A DNA stretch of 34,337 bases from an uncultured bacterium (GCA_938008595.1 CALLKD010000125.1:1-34337); one strand, 5' to 3'; counted from the first letter of the stretch, positions 1 through 7,841 are shown. The notes: generated by a model from the sequence alone, not told the origin. Translations and numbers: made by a program.

Positions 1-102
1 GGCATAGAGAGGGTTCAGTGCCTTCCATGCGGTAATTACCTCAAGGGGTGTTTCCCCTCGTTTCTTATGCAAGACAATGTATTTGGGTAGTTTCTGACTC
101 AT
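1..102 (-). CDS. truB: tRNA pseudouridine synthase B, N-terminal fragment (cut by window edge)
   Basis: Only the first 34 codons lie in the window. The translation begins MSQKLPKYIVLHKKRGETPL and continues EVITAWKALNPLYA. The KxxGETPL-type opening followed by an amphipathic helix is the usual start of CPR TruB, which makes the universal U55 pseudouridine in the tRNA T-loop. The catalytic Asp region lies beyond the edge, so the call rests on the N-terminal signature alone. The start is supported by a TATACT box at 114-109 on the minus strand that ends 6 nt before the ATG, the leaderless layout used by most core genes here. No Shine-Dalgarno is seen. Confidence 0.6.
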   Translation of the reverse strand, partial: MSQKLPKYIVLHKKRGETPLEVITAWKALNPLYA

Positions 103-117
103 GCGAATAGTATATAT

Positions 118-148
118 AAAAAGGTGAGACGGCCCGTAGGTCGTCTCA
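118..148 (-). terminator. Intrinsic terminator of the 123-aa gene
   Basis: A 10-bp stem (125-134 with 139-148, one G-T pair) closes a CGTA loop and is followed on the minus strand by a run of five T. It sits 7 nt after the stop of the 123-aa gene and just before the truB -10 box, so it separates the two transcripts. Confidence 0.75.
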
Positions 149-154
149 GTAAAT

Positions 155-526
155 TCAGACTCTGCATATCGCAAACGCGAGTTGTCCGTGCTTTTCCAAA
201 ACCGTAGCAATAACAGGAACTTCTTGCGGTTTTGGCTTTCGAACAGTCTTGCGCACGCGAGGTTTTTTCGGCACTGGCCTTCTGCGCATACTGAAGGCTT
301 TTCCGAGCGCACATTTGAGTGCTTCTCGAGTGTCGCCAAAGAAATCGAGTCTTGTGAGGGCAAGGCGCCTGGCCTCACGGAACTCCACATGCTCACCACG
401 TCTGATCTCTTTGATTTTTTCAGCAGTCCGCAGAAGGTTTTCAGGCGTTGGCGCAAAACCAAGCTTATTAATGGAATGTGCAATACCTGCACGAACTTGT
501 TGTTCAGTAAGCGGAGGAAATGACAC
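155..526 (-). CDS. Unknown 123-aa protein with basic linker
   Basis: I do not recognise a family. The first ~80 residues look helical and charged (KIKEIRRGEHVEFREARRLA). They are followed by a strongly basic, Pro-rich stretch (about residues 80-100, RRRPVPKKPRVRK) and a short hydrophobic tail. The GTG start at 526 is chosen because GGGAG (538-534) lies exactly 7 nt upstream, the same layout as the other small SD-led genes in this window. It has its own promoter overlapping the end of the yqeY-like gene and its own terminator, so it is a stand-alone unit. The basic stretch could suit nucleic-acid binding, but that is a guess. Confidence 0.65.
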   Translation of the reverse strand: MSFPPLTEQQVRAGIAHSINKLGFAPTPENLLRTAEKIKEIRRGEHVEFREARRLALTRLDFFGDTREALKCALGKAFSMRRRPVPKKPRVRKTVRKPKPQEVPVIATVLEKHGQLAFAICRV

Positions 527-556
527 TAGCCTTCTCCCACAAAATTGACCGTATGT

Positions 557-584
557 ATAATACTACAAATTGCAAGAAAAGCAA
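557..584 (-). promoter_or_regulatory. Sigma70-like promoter of the 123-aa gene
   Basis: On the minus strand TTGCTT (584-579), a 16-bp spacer and TATTAT (562-557) predict transcription from about 550. This gives a short leader that contains the GGGAG ribosome-binding site. The -35 lies against the stop of the upstream gene (589). Confidence 0.6.
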
Positions 585-588
585 TTAC

Positions 589-1044
589 TTACGAAAGCAA
601 CGAATCCACCACCTCCTTCACAAGAGACCCTTCAGCTTTACCCTTTAGCTCCTGCATAAGTGCACCGGTAAATTTACCTGCCTCTGCCTTGCTACTAACG
701 CCCATTAGAACCATCTTTTCCTTTACAATGACTTCAATCTCTTCACGGCTCATAAGCTCAGGGAGCATCGACTCGATAATGGCAAGCTCGAGTTTCTCAG
801 GAGCAGAAAGTTCAGGGCGACCACCGGCATCATACTGCTGGATTGAGTCTTTGCGCTGATTTGCTGCACGCTTAATAACAACAAGCGCTTCTTCGTCAGT
901 TAGAAACTCATCTGGCTTACGCTTCTTTGCAACCACTTCATTGGTCATAGCACTTACGAGTGAACGGAGTGTCTGTAGACGCACAGCATCCTTAGCGCGC
1001 ATTGCGTCAGGGATACCTGCCTTAATACCTTGGTGAATAGTCAT
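589..1044 (-). CDS. GatB/YqeY domain protein
   Basis: The 151-aa protein matches the stand-alone YqeY family, which resembles the tRNA-binding C-terminal domain of the GatB amidotransferase subunit. Visible hallmarks are the N-terminal helix with LQTLRSLVSAM, the RKDSIQQYDAGGRPEL segment with EKLELAIIESMLP after it, and the GxxMxxLKGKAEG-type helix near the end. The length is normal for the family. The precise role is unsettled; a link to tRNA-dependent amidation or tRNA binding is inferred from the fold. A TAAAAT box ends 7 nt before the ATG on the minus strand. It is divergent from rmuC, and the two starts are only about 45 bp apart. Confidence 0.88.
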   Translation of the reverse strand: MTIHQGIKAGIPDAMRAKDAVRLQTLRSLVSAMTNEVVAKKRKPDEFLTDEEALVVIKRAANQRKDSIQQYDAGGRPELSAPEKLELAIIESMLPELMSREEIEVIVKEKMVLMGVSSKAEAGKFTGALMQELKGKAEGSLVKEVVDSLLS

Positions 1045-1077
1045 ATGCAGGATTTTACCACAACAGATACAGCACGG

Positions 1078-1083
1078 TATACT
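1078..1083 (+). promoter_or_regulatory. -10 box of rmuC, leaderless layout
   Basis: TATACT ends 6 nt before the ATG at 1090, so the transcript should begin at or within 1-2 nt of the start codon. This box decides the rmuC start over an upstream in-frame alternative at 1030. Confidence 0.6.
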
Positions 1084-1089
1084 CTACCC

Positions 1090-2175
1090 ATGACACTTTT
1101 TTACGTAGCCATTATCGTACTCGCCCTTATTATCGTTCAAGGTATTGGTCTCTGGCTTCTGGCTCGCCGACAGGAGATGAATACTCTACCAAAGGATGAT
1201 ACGGGCATGTTGCTTCTGCAGCAGCAGATCCAGAACTTGGAAAAGGTACTTGATACACGAATGCTTGAAAGTCATCGGGTGGTGGGGGACTCACTTCGTT
1301 CTCAGAACGAAAGTATGCAGAGCGCCTCTGTGCAAACAGCAAACCTCATCAGGGAGATTACGCAGGAGATCACCTCAGTGAAGGAGATTGGACGACAGAC
1401 ACAGGGCTTTGCCGAGCAGCTACAATCTCTCCAAGACATTCTTAAGAATCCTAAGCAGCGCGGTATTCTCGGTGAATACTATTTGGAAACCGTACTAAAG
1501 AATGTGCTTGCACCGGGGATGTATAAGATACAGTACCCCTTTGCAAACGGAGAGATTGTAGATGCGGTGGTTTTTGTAAACGATAAGATTGTGCCAATTG
1601 ACTCAAAGTTCTCTCTTGATAATTACAATCGTTTTGTAAGTGCACCGGTTGGTAGTTCTGAGCGCGATGCCAATGAAAAAGCCTTTGTTGCAGATCTTAA
1701 GATGCGCATTTCTGAGACGGCTAAGTATATCCGCCCTGAAGAGGGAACGATGGACTTCGCCTTTATGTTTATTCCAAGTGAAGGTATCTACTATGACCTC
1801 TTAGTAAACGCAGTCGGTGGTAACGGTGAGGAGGAGAATCTTATCCAGCGTGCTGCAAGTAAGCACAAGGTTATTATTGTTTCTCCCACATCCTTCCTCG
1901 CATACCTCCAGACCGTCCTACAGGGCCTCAAGGCGCTCCAAATAGAGAAACAGGCAGAGGAGATACAGAAGCGAGTAGGGGAGCTTGGAAAGCACCTCGG
2001 TACCTACGAGGAGTACTATAAAAAGCTTGGTACTGCCCTTGGTACTGCTGTAAGTCACTATAATACGGGGTATAAGGAGCTTGGGAAGGTAGAAAAGGAC
2101 GTATACCGTATAGCACAGGACAAAATAGGGCTTTCCGTAGAGCTTCTGGATAAGCCTGGGGTTGAGGAGGAGTAG
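1090..2175 (+). CDS. rmuC: DNA recombination protein RmuC
   Basis: A 361-aa RmuC-family protein. It has an N-terminal membrane anchor (residues ~2-22), then a long coiled coil (~30-130). The RmuC nuclease-like domain follows, with QRGILGEYYLETVLKNVL, a PFANGEIVDAVVF segment and the conserved VPIDSKFSLDNY motif, whose Asp and Lys resemble a PD-(D/E)XK-type core. The family limits inversions at inverted repeats and is thought to act as a membrane-tethered nuclease on aberrant DNA structures. The longer reading from 1030 would place the promoter inside the gene, so 1090 is preferred. The next gene, rplU, has its own promoter, so there is no operon. Confidence 0.93.
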   Translation: MTLFYVAIIVLALIIVQGIGLWLLARRQEMNTLPKDDTGMLLLQQQIQNLEKVLDTRMLESHRVVGDSLRSQNESMQSASVQTANLIREITQEITSVKEIGRQTQGFAEQLQSLQDILKNPKQRGILGEYYLETVLKNVLAPGMYKIQYPFANGEIVDAVVFVNDKIVPIDSKFSLDNYNRFVSAPVGSSERDANEKAFVADLKMRISETAKYIRPEEGTMDFAFMFIPSEGIYYDLLVNAVGGNGEEENLIQRAASKHKVIIVSPTSFLAYLQTVLQGLKALQIEKQAEEIQKRVGELGKHLGTYEEYYKKLGTALGTAVSHYNTGYKELGKVEKDVYRIAQDKIGLSVELLDKPGVEEE

Positions 2176-2180
2176 GTAAG

Positions 2181-2208
2181 TTGCTTTTTATATAATATCC
2201 CGTATTAT
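2181..2208 (+). promoter_or_regulatory. Promoter of rplU
   Basis: TTGCTT (2181-2186), a 16-bp spacer and TATTAT (2203-2208) lie 8 nt before the ATG at 2217, giving a leaderless or nearly leaderless mRNA. A second TATAAT at 2191-2196 has no good partner. Confidence 0.65.
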
Positions 2209-2216
2209 AGCCAGAT

Positions 2217-2534
2217 ATGGAATTTGCTGTAATTAAGACAGGAGGCAAGCAATACGTGGTATCTAAGGGAGACCTTGTTACTATCGAAAAGCTCCCTGAG
2301 GAAGTTAAAAAGGGAGATACGGTAACGTTTTCTGACGTTATGCTTTTGGATAATGGAAAGGAGACTACCCTCGGCACTCCAACCATCACTGGCGCTACCG
2401 TTACCGGTACCGTACAGGTAGTAGGACGTGCAAAGAAGGTAGAGGTGGTTAAATACAAGGCTAAGAGCCGCTACCTTAAGCGCCGTGGGCACCGTCAGCC
2501 TCACGTGAAGGTAAAGATTGAAACAATCGCGTAG
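2217..2534 (+). CDS. rplU: 50S ribosomal protein L21 (bL21)
   Basis: The 105-aa protein shows the full bL21 pattern. It starts MEFAVIKTGGKQYVV, continues with GDLVTIEKLPEEVKKGDTVTF, and ends with the KAKSRYLKRRGHRQPHVKVK motif. It binds 23S rRNA in the large subunit. In many bacteria rplU is followed directly by rpmA; here rpmA lies about 8 kb away on the other strand, and rplU is instead followed by its own terminator and a cassette of small unknown genes. Start and length are typical of the family. Confidence 0.97.
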   Translation: MEFAVIKTGGKQYVVSKGDLVTIEKLPEEVKKGDTVTFSDVMLLDNGKETTLGTPTITGATVTGTVQVVGRAKKVEVVKYKAKSRYLKRRGHRQPHVKVKIETIA

Positions 2535-2537
2535 TAC

Positions 2538-2570
2538 AAGTAAGGCCCGCCACTGCGGGTCTTTACTTTT
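2538..2570 (+). terminator. Terminator of rplU
   Basis: The GC-rich hairpin GGCCCGC-CACT-GCGGGTC is extended by AAGTAA/TTTACTT and followed by a T-rich run. It starts 4 nt after the rplU stop and separates rplU from the small-gene cassette. Confidence 0.8.
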
Positions 2571-2635
2571 ATATAAAATTAAGTATGGTCATATAGGAAG
2601 CACGGGGATATTCCTATGCTATTGGGAGACCTACA

Positions 2636-2887
2636 ATGGGAGAATTGATAAAGGAGGTGCCCAGGCACCTTCTGTATTACTACCTCGTTGTCCTCTTTGC
2701 ACACACTGCGGCAAAGGAATGGACAATGCACATCTGGTATAGGATGGAACCAGAGCCTCGACAGGCCTTTCTGGGCAAGATCTCGCATCAAACCCTTTTT
2801 TGGCCCTGGTACGCCCCGAAATACCTTTTCGTCGGCCTTATCGGCCTCGTACGCCGCGTCAGGGCGCGTTTAACAAGGGAGAAATGA
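2636..2887 (+). CDS. Unknown tiny membrane-associated protein with LFWPWY motif, copy 1
   Basis: No known family recognised. The 83-aa protein has a hydrophobic helix at about residues 12-24 (LLYYYLVVLFA), then HIWYRM, then LFWPWYAPKYL, then another hydrophobic stretch and a basic tail. It is a paralogue of the next gene: the pattern H-[IV]-W-x2-M-x16-L-F-W-P-W-Y-x2-K-x-L-x3-L aligns between them without gaps. The ATG at 2636 is preceded by GGGAG at 2624-2628 with 7-nt spacing. It is the first gene of a three-gene plus-strand unit between two terminators and is visibly GC-richer than rplU. A membrane location is inferred. Confidence 0.7.
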   Translation: MGELIKEVPRHLLYYYLVVLFAHTAAKEWTMHIWYRMEPEPRQAFLGKISHQTLFWPWYAPKYLFVGLIGLVRRVRARLTREK

Positions 2888-2888
2888 G

Positions 2889-3128
2889 ATGATTATGTGG
2901 TTCTTGTGGGGAACGCTGGGCGTTCTTGCTTACCTGATCATTGCTTTCGGCCTCTTCATGCAGGCGTTTCATCATACCCGGCACGTCTGGGAAGAGATGG
3001 ATCGCAACAGTATGGCCAAATATAGCATGCAGCTCAGGTCCAGGTGCCTGTTCTGGCCCTGGTACGTCTCGAAGTCCCTTTACCGGGACCTGACCACCAA
3101 CCGCCGTGCCAAGTCGGCAGGCAAATAA
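2889..3128 (+). CDS. Unknown tiny membrane protein with LFWPWY motif, copy 2
   Basis: This 79-aa protein has a clear N-terminal transmembrane helix (residues ~3-25, WGTLGVLAYLIIAFGLF), then HVWEEM, a polar stretch, LFWPWYVSKSLY and a basic C-terminus rich in Arg and Lys. It starts 1 nt after the stop of copy 1 with GGGAG 7 nt upstream of the ATG, so the two are translated from one mRNA. The DNA around the motif is also shared (TGGCCCTGGTACG in both), which points to a tandem duplication that has since diverged. Function is unknown. The aromatic motif next to a basic tail suggests membrane-interface binding, as inference only. Confidence 0.72.
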   Translation: MIMWFLWGTLGVLAYLIIAFGLFMQAFHHTRHVWEEMDRNSMAKYSMQLRSRCLFWPWYVSKSLYRDLTTNRRAKSAGK

Positions 3129-3139
3129 GGGGAAGTTTA

Positions 3140-3397
3140 ATGCGCGTGACACTTACAACCTCAGCTTTAGTTAACCCGAATACGACCGGGATCTGCAAGG
3201 CAGTTGAGCTTGCTGACCTGCCTCAAATCGGATCGATGTTTCGGTTCCACAATTCCGCTCATTCACCCACCGCAGCGGTGATTGGCGTTGTTTGGGGGCC
3301 AGACGCTGACTCGGTCGCCGAGGTGCAACTCGGTCCCGTCCCCTCGCAGGGGCTGTGGGAATCACTTCAGTCCGTAGGTGGCTGGAAACCATTTTAA
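3140..3397 (+). CDS. Unknown 85-aa soluble protein, third gene of the cassette
   Basis: No family recognised and no similarity to the two upstream paralogues is visible. The protein begins MRVTLTTSALVNPNTTGICK, has a mixed alpha/beta look (IGSMFRFHN, TAAVIGVVWGPDADSVAEVQ) and no membrane helix. The ATG at 3140 is preferred over an in-frame upstream start at 3044 because AGGGG lies 7 nt before it and the stop of the previous gene is only 11 nt away. It is followed by a strong terminator, so it closes the operon. Confidence 0.65.
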   Translation: MRVTLTTSALVNPNTTGICKAVELADLPQIGSMFRFHNSAHSPTAAVIGVVWGPDADSVAEVQLGPVPSQGLWESLQSVGGWKPF

Positions 3398-3412
3398 CAA
3401 CAACCCGCACTC

Positions 3413-3443
3413 ATATCGCCCTCACAAGGGGCGATATTTTTTT
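3413..3443 (+). terminator. Terminator of the LFWPWY cassette
   Basis: ATATCGCCCT pairs with AGGGGCGATAT (one bulged G) around a CACA loop and is followed by six T. It is placed 16 nt after the stop of the third cassette gene. Its last bases overlap the 3' end of recR on the other strand. Confidence 0.85.
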
Positions 3444-4041
3444 ATGTCTCCTTCCTGTTGGTAAAGGCTGCAGAAAGAGTTTCAGTATCGGCGTACTCAA
3501 GCTCAGATCCTGTGGCAAGACCACGCCCCAAGGTAAATAGCTTTATGTGGCCCCGTAGTGGCTGAAGGAGGTTTCTAATATGGTCACTAGTATGTTCACC
3601 TTCACTTGTAGCACTAAGGGCAAGAATAATTTCCTCAAGTCCCTCTGCACTTTTCTTTTCAACACGTGCAACAAGGTCTCTCTCTCGAATAGCGCCCTTG
3701 CCTGAGAGGGTAAGCACACCACCAAGCACAAAGTAGCGACCACGGTATGTGTTAGCACGCTCAATAGCGAGAAGGTCCTGATCTTTCTCAACCACCATAA
3801 GCTGGGTAGTGTTTCGTGTACGGTCGCTACAGTAGTTACATATACTTCCCGTACCAGTCCAGAAGCGCATACATTCTTGGCATTGCTGTACATCATCACC
3901 AATGCGCAGTATGAGGTCTGCAAGCACCTTTCTGTCGTAGCCTGAGACAGCGAGAAGATGATATACAAATCGCTTGGCCTGTCGTGGGCCAATGCCAGGG
4001 AAGCGCTCAAATGCACGCGATAGTTCTTCAACTCTATCCAT
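3442..4041 (-). CDS. recR: Recombination protein RecR
   Basis: A 199-aa RecR of normal length. The N-terminal helix-hairpin-helix (FPGIGPRQAKRFVYHLL) is followed by a four-Cys zinc finger (C54, C57, C68, C71) and a TOPRIM domain with MVVEKDQDLLAIE and a YFVLGGVLTLSGKG-type segment. A C-terminal Walker-B-like region follows. RecR works with RecO (and RecF) to load RecA on gapped DNA. The start lies 2 nt after the dnaB stop, so the two are co-transcribed. A GAGGGAG stretch lies about 10 nt upstream, inside the dnaB end. Confidence 0.95.
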   Translation of the reverse strand: MDRVEELSRAFERFPGIGPRQAKRFVYHLLAVSGYDRKVLADLILRIGDDVQQCQECMRFWTGTGSICNYCSDRTRNTTQLMVVEKDQDLLAIERANTYRGRYFVLGGVLTLSGKGAIRERDLVARVEKKSAEGLEEIILALSATSEGEHTSDHIRNLLQPLRGHIKLFTLGRGLATGSELEYADTETLSAAFTNRKET

Positions 4042-4043
4042 AC

Positions 4044-5405
4044 TTAGAATTCTCCCTCAAGGGCACCATACCCCGACTTATCAACCGGCATGAATGAGGT
4101 ACGCTTCTCATCAAAGTAGAGATCAACCTTGCCGGTGGGGCCGTTACGGTGCTTCTCAACAAGAATCTCAGCAATGTTCTTGCGCTCACTATCAGGATTC
4201 CCCTTATCCTCACGATGAATGAAGATAACCACATCGGCGTCCTGCTCGATAGATCCAGAGTCACGAAGGTCTGAAAGTCGTGGCTTCCCACCACGCTGTT
4301 CCACAGCACGAGAGAGCTGGGAAAGAGCTAGTACGGGCACTTCAAGCTCACGGGCAAGAGACTTAAGGGAGCGAGAGATTTCAGTAACCTGCTGCACCAT
4401 GGAGTCAGAAGCCTTTGTGCTTGTAGGTGCCATGAGCTGAAGGTAGTCAACCACAATGAGTCCAATACCACGCTCACGCTTCAAACGACGAGCAACAGCA
4501 CGCATGGCAAGAATGTTACTTCCTGGCTTGTCATCAATGTATATAGGGGCCTTTGAAAGAGACTCAAGTGCATCCCGAATGCGGTTAAAGTCTGTCTCCT
4601 CGTGTACGGCACCCGTACGGAGCTTCCATGAGTTTACGTATGACTCCGCTGAAAGCATTCGGTCCACCAACTGCTCGGCACTCATTTCAAGCGAGAAGAT
4701 ACCAACAGGAATATTGTGACGCACGGCAGCATTGCGGGCGATATCAAGCGCAAGCGATGTCTTACCAACAGACGGACGTGCAGCAAGGATGATGAGGTCA
4801 GACTTGTGTAGCCCCGAGAGGAGGGAATCAAGATCAGGGTATCCAGTAGGAACACCACGAACCGCACCATCGTTCTTAGATGAAGATTCAATACGATCCC
4901 ATGCGGCATCAAGCTTCTCTCCAATGGCGATGAACTTATGTGTTGCAGACGCATTTCCAATGGCATAGATCATCTTCTCCGCTGAATCGAGCACCTCTGC
5001 GGTCTCCCTATCCTCCTCATATGCGGCTTCTGCAATGTTGTGAGATGCGGTAATAAGCTCACGCATAAGATGCTTGCGTGTTACGAGATCTGCATAGTGT
5101 GAAAAGTTTCCTGGTGACGGTGCTGAGTTAACAAGCTCTGCTATATAGGATCTTCCACCAGCACGTTCAAGAAGGTTCTTTGACTGAAGACGCTCTGAGA
5201 GCGTGAGAAGATCAATGGGCTCTCCCCGATCAGAAAGTTCACGCATGGTCTCAAAAATGACCCGGTGCTTTTCTGCATAGAATGAGTCATAGCGTACCGT
5301 GTCCGACACGTCATGAATGGCATCAGGTTTAAGGAGAAGGGCACCAAGGAGGGCGCGCTCAGACTCGAGACTTTGAGGAGGGGTGCGTAGTGCAGAATCG
5401 GCCAT
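4044..5405 (-). CDS. dnaB: Replicative DNA helicase DnaB
   Basis: A 453-aa hexameric replicative helicase. The N-terminal DnaB domain (LESERALLGALLL onward) is followed by the RecA-like motor. Walker A is AARPSVGKTS at about residues 208-217, Walker B is GLIVVDYLQLM, and the arginine-finger region is RDSGSIEQDADVVIF. No intein is present. The ATG at 5405 is preferred over an in-frame GTG at 5411 because TATAAT (5420-5415) ends 9 nt before the ATG, which would make the mRNA nearly leaderless. The gene heads a pair with recR. Confidence 0.95.
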   Translation of the reverse strand: MADSALRTPPQSLESERALLGALLLKPDAIHDVSDTVRYDSFYAEKHRVIFETMRELSDRGEPIDLLTLSERLQSKNLLERAGGRSYIAELVNSAPSPGNFSHYADLVTRKHLMRELITASHNIAEAAYEEDRETAEVLDSAEKMIYAIGNASATHKFIAIGEKLDAAWDRIESSSKNDGAVRGVPTGYPDLDSLLSGLHKSDLIILAARPSVGKTSLALDIARNAAVRHNIPVGIFSLEMSAEQLVDRMLSAESYVNSWKLRTGAVHEETDFNRIRDALESLSKAPIYIDDKPGSNILAMRAVARRLKRERGIGLIVVDYLQLMAPTSTKASDSMVQQVTEISRSLKSLARELEVPVLALSQLSRAVEQRGGKPRLSDLRDSGSIEQDADVVIFIHREDKGNPDSERKNIAEILVEKHRNGPTGKVDLYFDEKRTSFMPVDKSGYGALEGEF

Positions 5406-5414
5406 AGTCACCCC

Positions 5415-5420
5415 ATTATA
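5415..5420 (-). promoter_or_regulatory. -10 box of dnaB-recR
   Basis: A perfect TATAAT on the minus strand lies 9 nt before the dnaB ATG, between dnaB and the 3' end of cysS. No convincing -35 was seen. Confidence 0.55.
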
Positions 5421-5425
5421 CCTTT

Positions 5426-6892
5426 TTAGAGTTTTGTGAATACAGGGCCAGACGGTGAGTCTTCCACATGATATCCACTGTTTTGTATGTGGATACGGAG
5501 CTCATCAGAACGAGCAAAATCCTTAGCCTCTCTGGCAGAGGCACGCTCACGCACAAGCTCCTGCACGGTTTCCGGCAAATCGGTAAGGGAAAGGGTGCTT
5601 GATACCTCTGGTGTGTCGGTAAGGGAAAGACCGAGCACCTCTTCTGCTGCCGTTATGACACCCCACTTCACTTTTGCAGTCAGTTCGTCATCCTTAAGGG
5701 TTTCCCATAGGAGGGCAAGTGCCTGAGGAGTACCAAGATCATCCCGCAGTAGGGTTATGAGACGCACACGAATTTCAGAATCGCTAGCAACAGCACCCGA
5801 TTCTTCCTTGCACTCATTACACAGACGCCACAGCTTTAGAAGCGCTACGTTAGATGACTCAAGTGCTTCCCAGGTAAAGGAAAGGGGAGTGCGATAGTGG
5901 GCCTGGAGAAAGAAGTAGCGAAGGGAAAGCGGATGGAATCCTTTTTCAACAATGTCTGAAAGATACACATCATTGCCGAGTGACTTAGATATTTTTTCAT
6001 CCTTACGCGTTACAAACGCTTCGTGTATCCAGACGTTAGCTAGTGGTTTTCCATGTGCCACTTCACTCTGTGCAATCTCATTATTGTGATGCACAGGAAT
6101 GTGATCCATACCTCCCGTATGAATATCAATTGTTATGCCAAGGAGCGCTCGTGCCATGGCAGAGCACTCTATATGCCACCCAGGGAACCCACGTCCCCAT
6201 GGGCTTGGCCACTCTTGTTGTCTGATAACACCCACAGGAGAGAACTTCCAAAGGGCAAAGTCTTCAGGGTTTCGCTTCTCCTTGTTTTCGGTAATGCGAT
6301 GTCCGAGGTCTGCCAGAGCAGTCTCTTTGCGCATACGGTCTTCACGAAGTCCGAGCTTTCCATAGCCACTAAAGGCACTGGTATCAAAATAGAGCCCATC
6401 ACTCGTACGGTATGTCACCCCTTTACTCTCAAGGCTACTGATCATCGCTATCTGCTCCTTTATGTACTCGGTAGCATGTGGGAACAATATCTCGTTGGTG
6501 TTTAGGTTAATGGCACGAATGTCGTCTTGGAAGAGTTTGGTATACCGCTCAGCAATTTCCTTTGCGGTGGTGTTTTCTCGCTTTGCACCTACCAGTATTT
6601 TGTCCTCTCCCTCGTCCCCATCTCCCACAAGGTGTCCTACGTCAGTGATGTTAATTACCCGTCGTACGTGATATCCCGATGCCATGAGCACCCGTGCAAC
6701 GAGGTCTGAGAATAGTGGAGCCTTTAGGTTTCCAATGTGCTGTTTGCTGTAGACGGTAGGGCCACAGGAATACATGGTGACAAACCCAGGCTTAATTGGG
6801 GCAAAGGCCTCCTTCTTGCCCGTAAGGGTGTTGGTGAAAAAGACAGGCCCGCTAGGGGTTTTCACAACGGTGTTCCTCGTAAATGGCCACAT
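5426..6892 (-). CDS. cysS: Cysteinyl-tRNA synthetase
   Basis: The 488-aa protein has all class Ia CysRS hallmarks. YSCGPTVYSKQHIGN contains a zinc-binding Cys and the HIGH-like HIGN. The other zinc ligands are in HIECSAMARA and HTGGMDHIPVHHNNE, and EKISKSLGN is the KMSKS loop. A helical anticodon-binding domain and the short DALR-like end follow (ARSDELRIHIQNSGY). The length is slightly above the E. coli enzyme. It charges tRNA-Cys. A TATACC box (6908-6903) ends 10 nt before the ATG. The next gene upstream, the CorA-type one, ends 25 nt away on the same strand. Confidence 0.96.
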   Translation of the reverse strand: MWPFTRNTVVKTPSGPVFFTNTLTGKKEAFAPIKPGFVTMYSCGPTVYSKQHIGNLKAPLFSDLVARVLMASGYHVRRVINITDVGHLVGDGDEGEDKILVGAKRENTTAKEIAERYTKLFQDDIRAINLNTNEILFPHATEYIKEQIAMISSLESKGVTYRTSDGLYFDTSAFSGYGKLGLREDRMRKETALADLGHRITENKEKRNPEDFALWKFSPVGVIRQQEWPSPWGRGFPGWHIECSAMARALLGITIDIHTGGMDHIPVHHNNEIAQSEVAHGKPLANVWIHEAFVTRKDEKISKSLGNDVYLSDIVEKGFHPLSLRYFFLQAHYRTPLSFTWEALESSNVALLKLWRLCNECKEESGAVASDSEIRVRLITLLRDDLGTPQALALLWETLKDDELTAKVKWGVITAAEEVLGLSLTDTPEVSSTLSLTDLPETVQELVRERASAREAKDFARSDELRIHIQNSGYHVEDSPSGPVFTKL

Positions 6893-6917
6893 AGATGTAT
6901 ATGGTATAGCACACCTC

Positions 6918-7835
6918 TTAAAACCAGCGTTTATGGATAAAATAGGAGACCAAAGAAATAACTGAAAGGATCATAAGCCCAACAATCACAAAGATGCCTT
7001 GTGGACTTCCAACAAATGGTAGGTACTCAGTATTCATACCAAAGATACCGGTGATGACAGTGAGCGGGAATGCCACGGTAGTAATGATAGTAAGGCGCTT
7101 TATAACCTCATTCTGTGAAGCAGAAAGCAATGAGTCATTTGTATTTCTAAGTTCAGTTGCAACTGCCTTATACGAGCCCACCATGGCAGCAGAGTGGTTG
7201 TGCTCTGCCTCAATACGCGCACGTATGTCACAAAACTCCTTGCCAAAGAATGACGGTGAGCATAGGTCACCTAAGAAGGAATGGAGGGGTTCTTTGTGGT
7301 GCGCAAGGGTTGTTTCAAAACGAAGCAATATTCTTCCAATAAGTGAAATGCTGAGTACCATCTCACGCTCCTTTCCATTAAAGATGTCATCTTCCACACG
7401 CTCAAGAAGGCGAGCCGTTTCTTCAACCTCTTCACGAATAGCACCATAGAGCTGACGCATTACACGATCGAGAAGATCAGCACCGTGTATGTGCTTTCCC
7501 GGAAGCCCAAGGAGATCCTCTGACTCAAACACCTTATGCAGATTATGAATAGAACTCACTACTTCATAGCGGGCAGTGATGAGGAAGTGTTTTCCAACAA
7601 TAAAGTCCACTTCCTGATTGCGGGCACCACCATGGGGGTCGGTAGTAGGGAAGTGCAGAATGAGATACAGGTAGTGAGGAGAGGATACGACGAGCGGATA
7701 GGGAGTGGGGGAGATTATCTCCTCCTCAATACGCGCGTTAATGCCAAACTCCTGCATTACCTCTTGCAGTTCGTCGCGCGTAGGTGACTCAAGGTCTACC
7801 CATGTTATTCCATCGCGTTCATGACGAGTTACCAT
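6918..7835 (-). CDS. CorA-family divalent cation transporter
   Basis: A 305-aa CorA-type protein. The cytoplasmic N-terminal domain (ITWVDLESPTRDEL onward) and a long helix lead to two C-terminal membrane helices. The first ends in the signature GMN (IFGMNTEYLP), the selectivity loop of Mg2+/Co2+ channels, and the second runs through FVIVGLMILSVISLVSYF to a basic end (HKRWF). The family works as a homopentamer in the membrane. The start at 7835 is chosen because TATACT (7847-7842) ends 6 nt before that ATG. A longer open frame to 8282 lies antisense to the protease gene and has low-complexity Ser/Thr/Pro content, so it is not part of the gene. Confidence 0.9.
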   Translation of the reverse strand: MVTRHERDGITWVDLESPTRDELQEVMQEFGINARIEEEIISPTPYPLVVSSPHYLYLILHFPTTDPHGGARNQEVDFIVGKHFLITARYEVVSSIHNLHKVFESEDLLGLPGKHIHGADLLDRVMRQLYGAIREEVEETARLLERVEDDIFNGKEREMVLSISLIGRILLRFETTLAHHKEPLHSFLGDLCSPSFFGKEFCDIRARIEAEHNHSAAMVGSYKAVATELRNTNDSLLSASQNEVIKRLTIITTVAFPLTVITGIFGMNTEYLPFVGSPQGIFVIVGLMILSVISLVSYFIHKRWF

Positions 7836-7841
7836 GGGTTT

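Noticed and set aside
1928..2458. Long antisense frame across the rmuC end and rplU
   Set aside because: It lies fully opposite two well-supported genes, has no start signal and biased composition.
155..3128. TGA recoding (as in Gracilibacteria)
   Set aside because: TGA ends the 123-aa gene and the first LFWPWY gene at sensible places, just before a terminator and a new SD-led start respectively, and core genes have no in-frame TGA.
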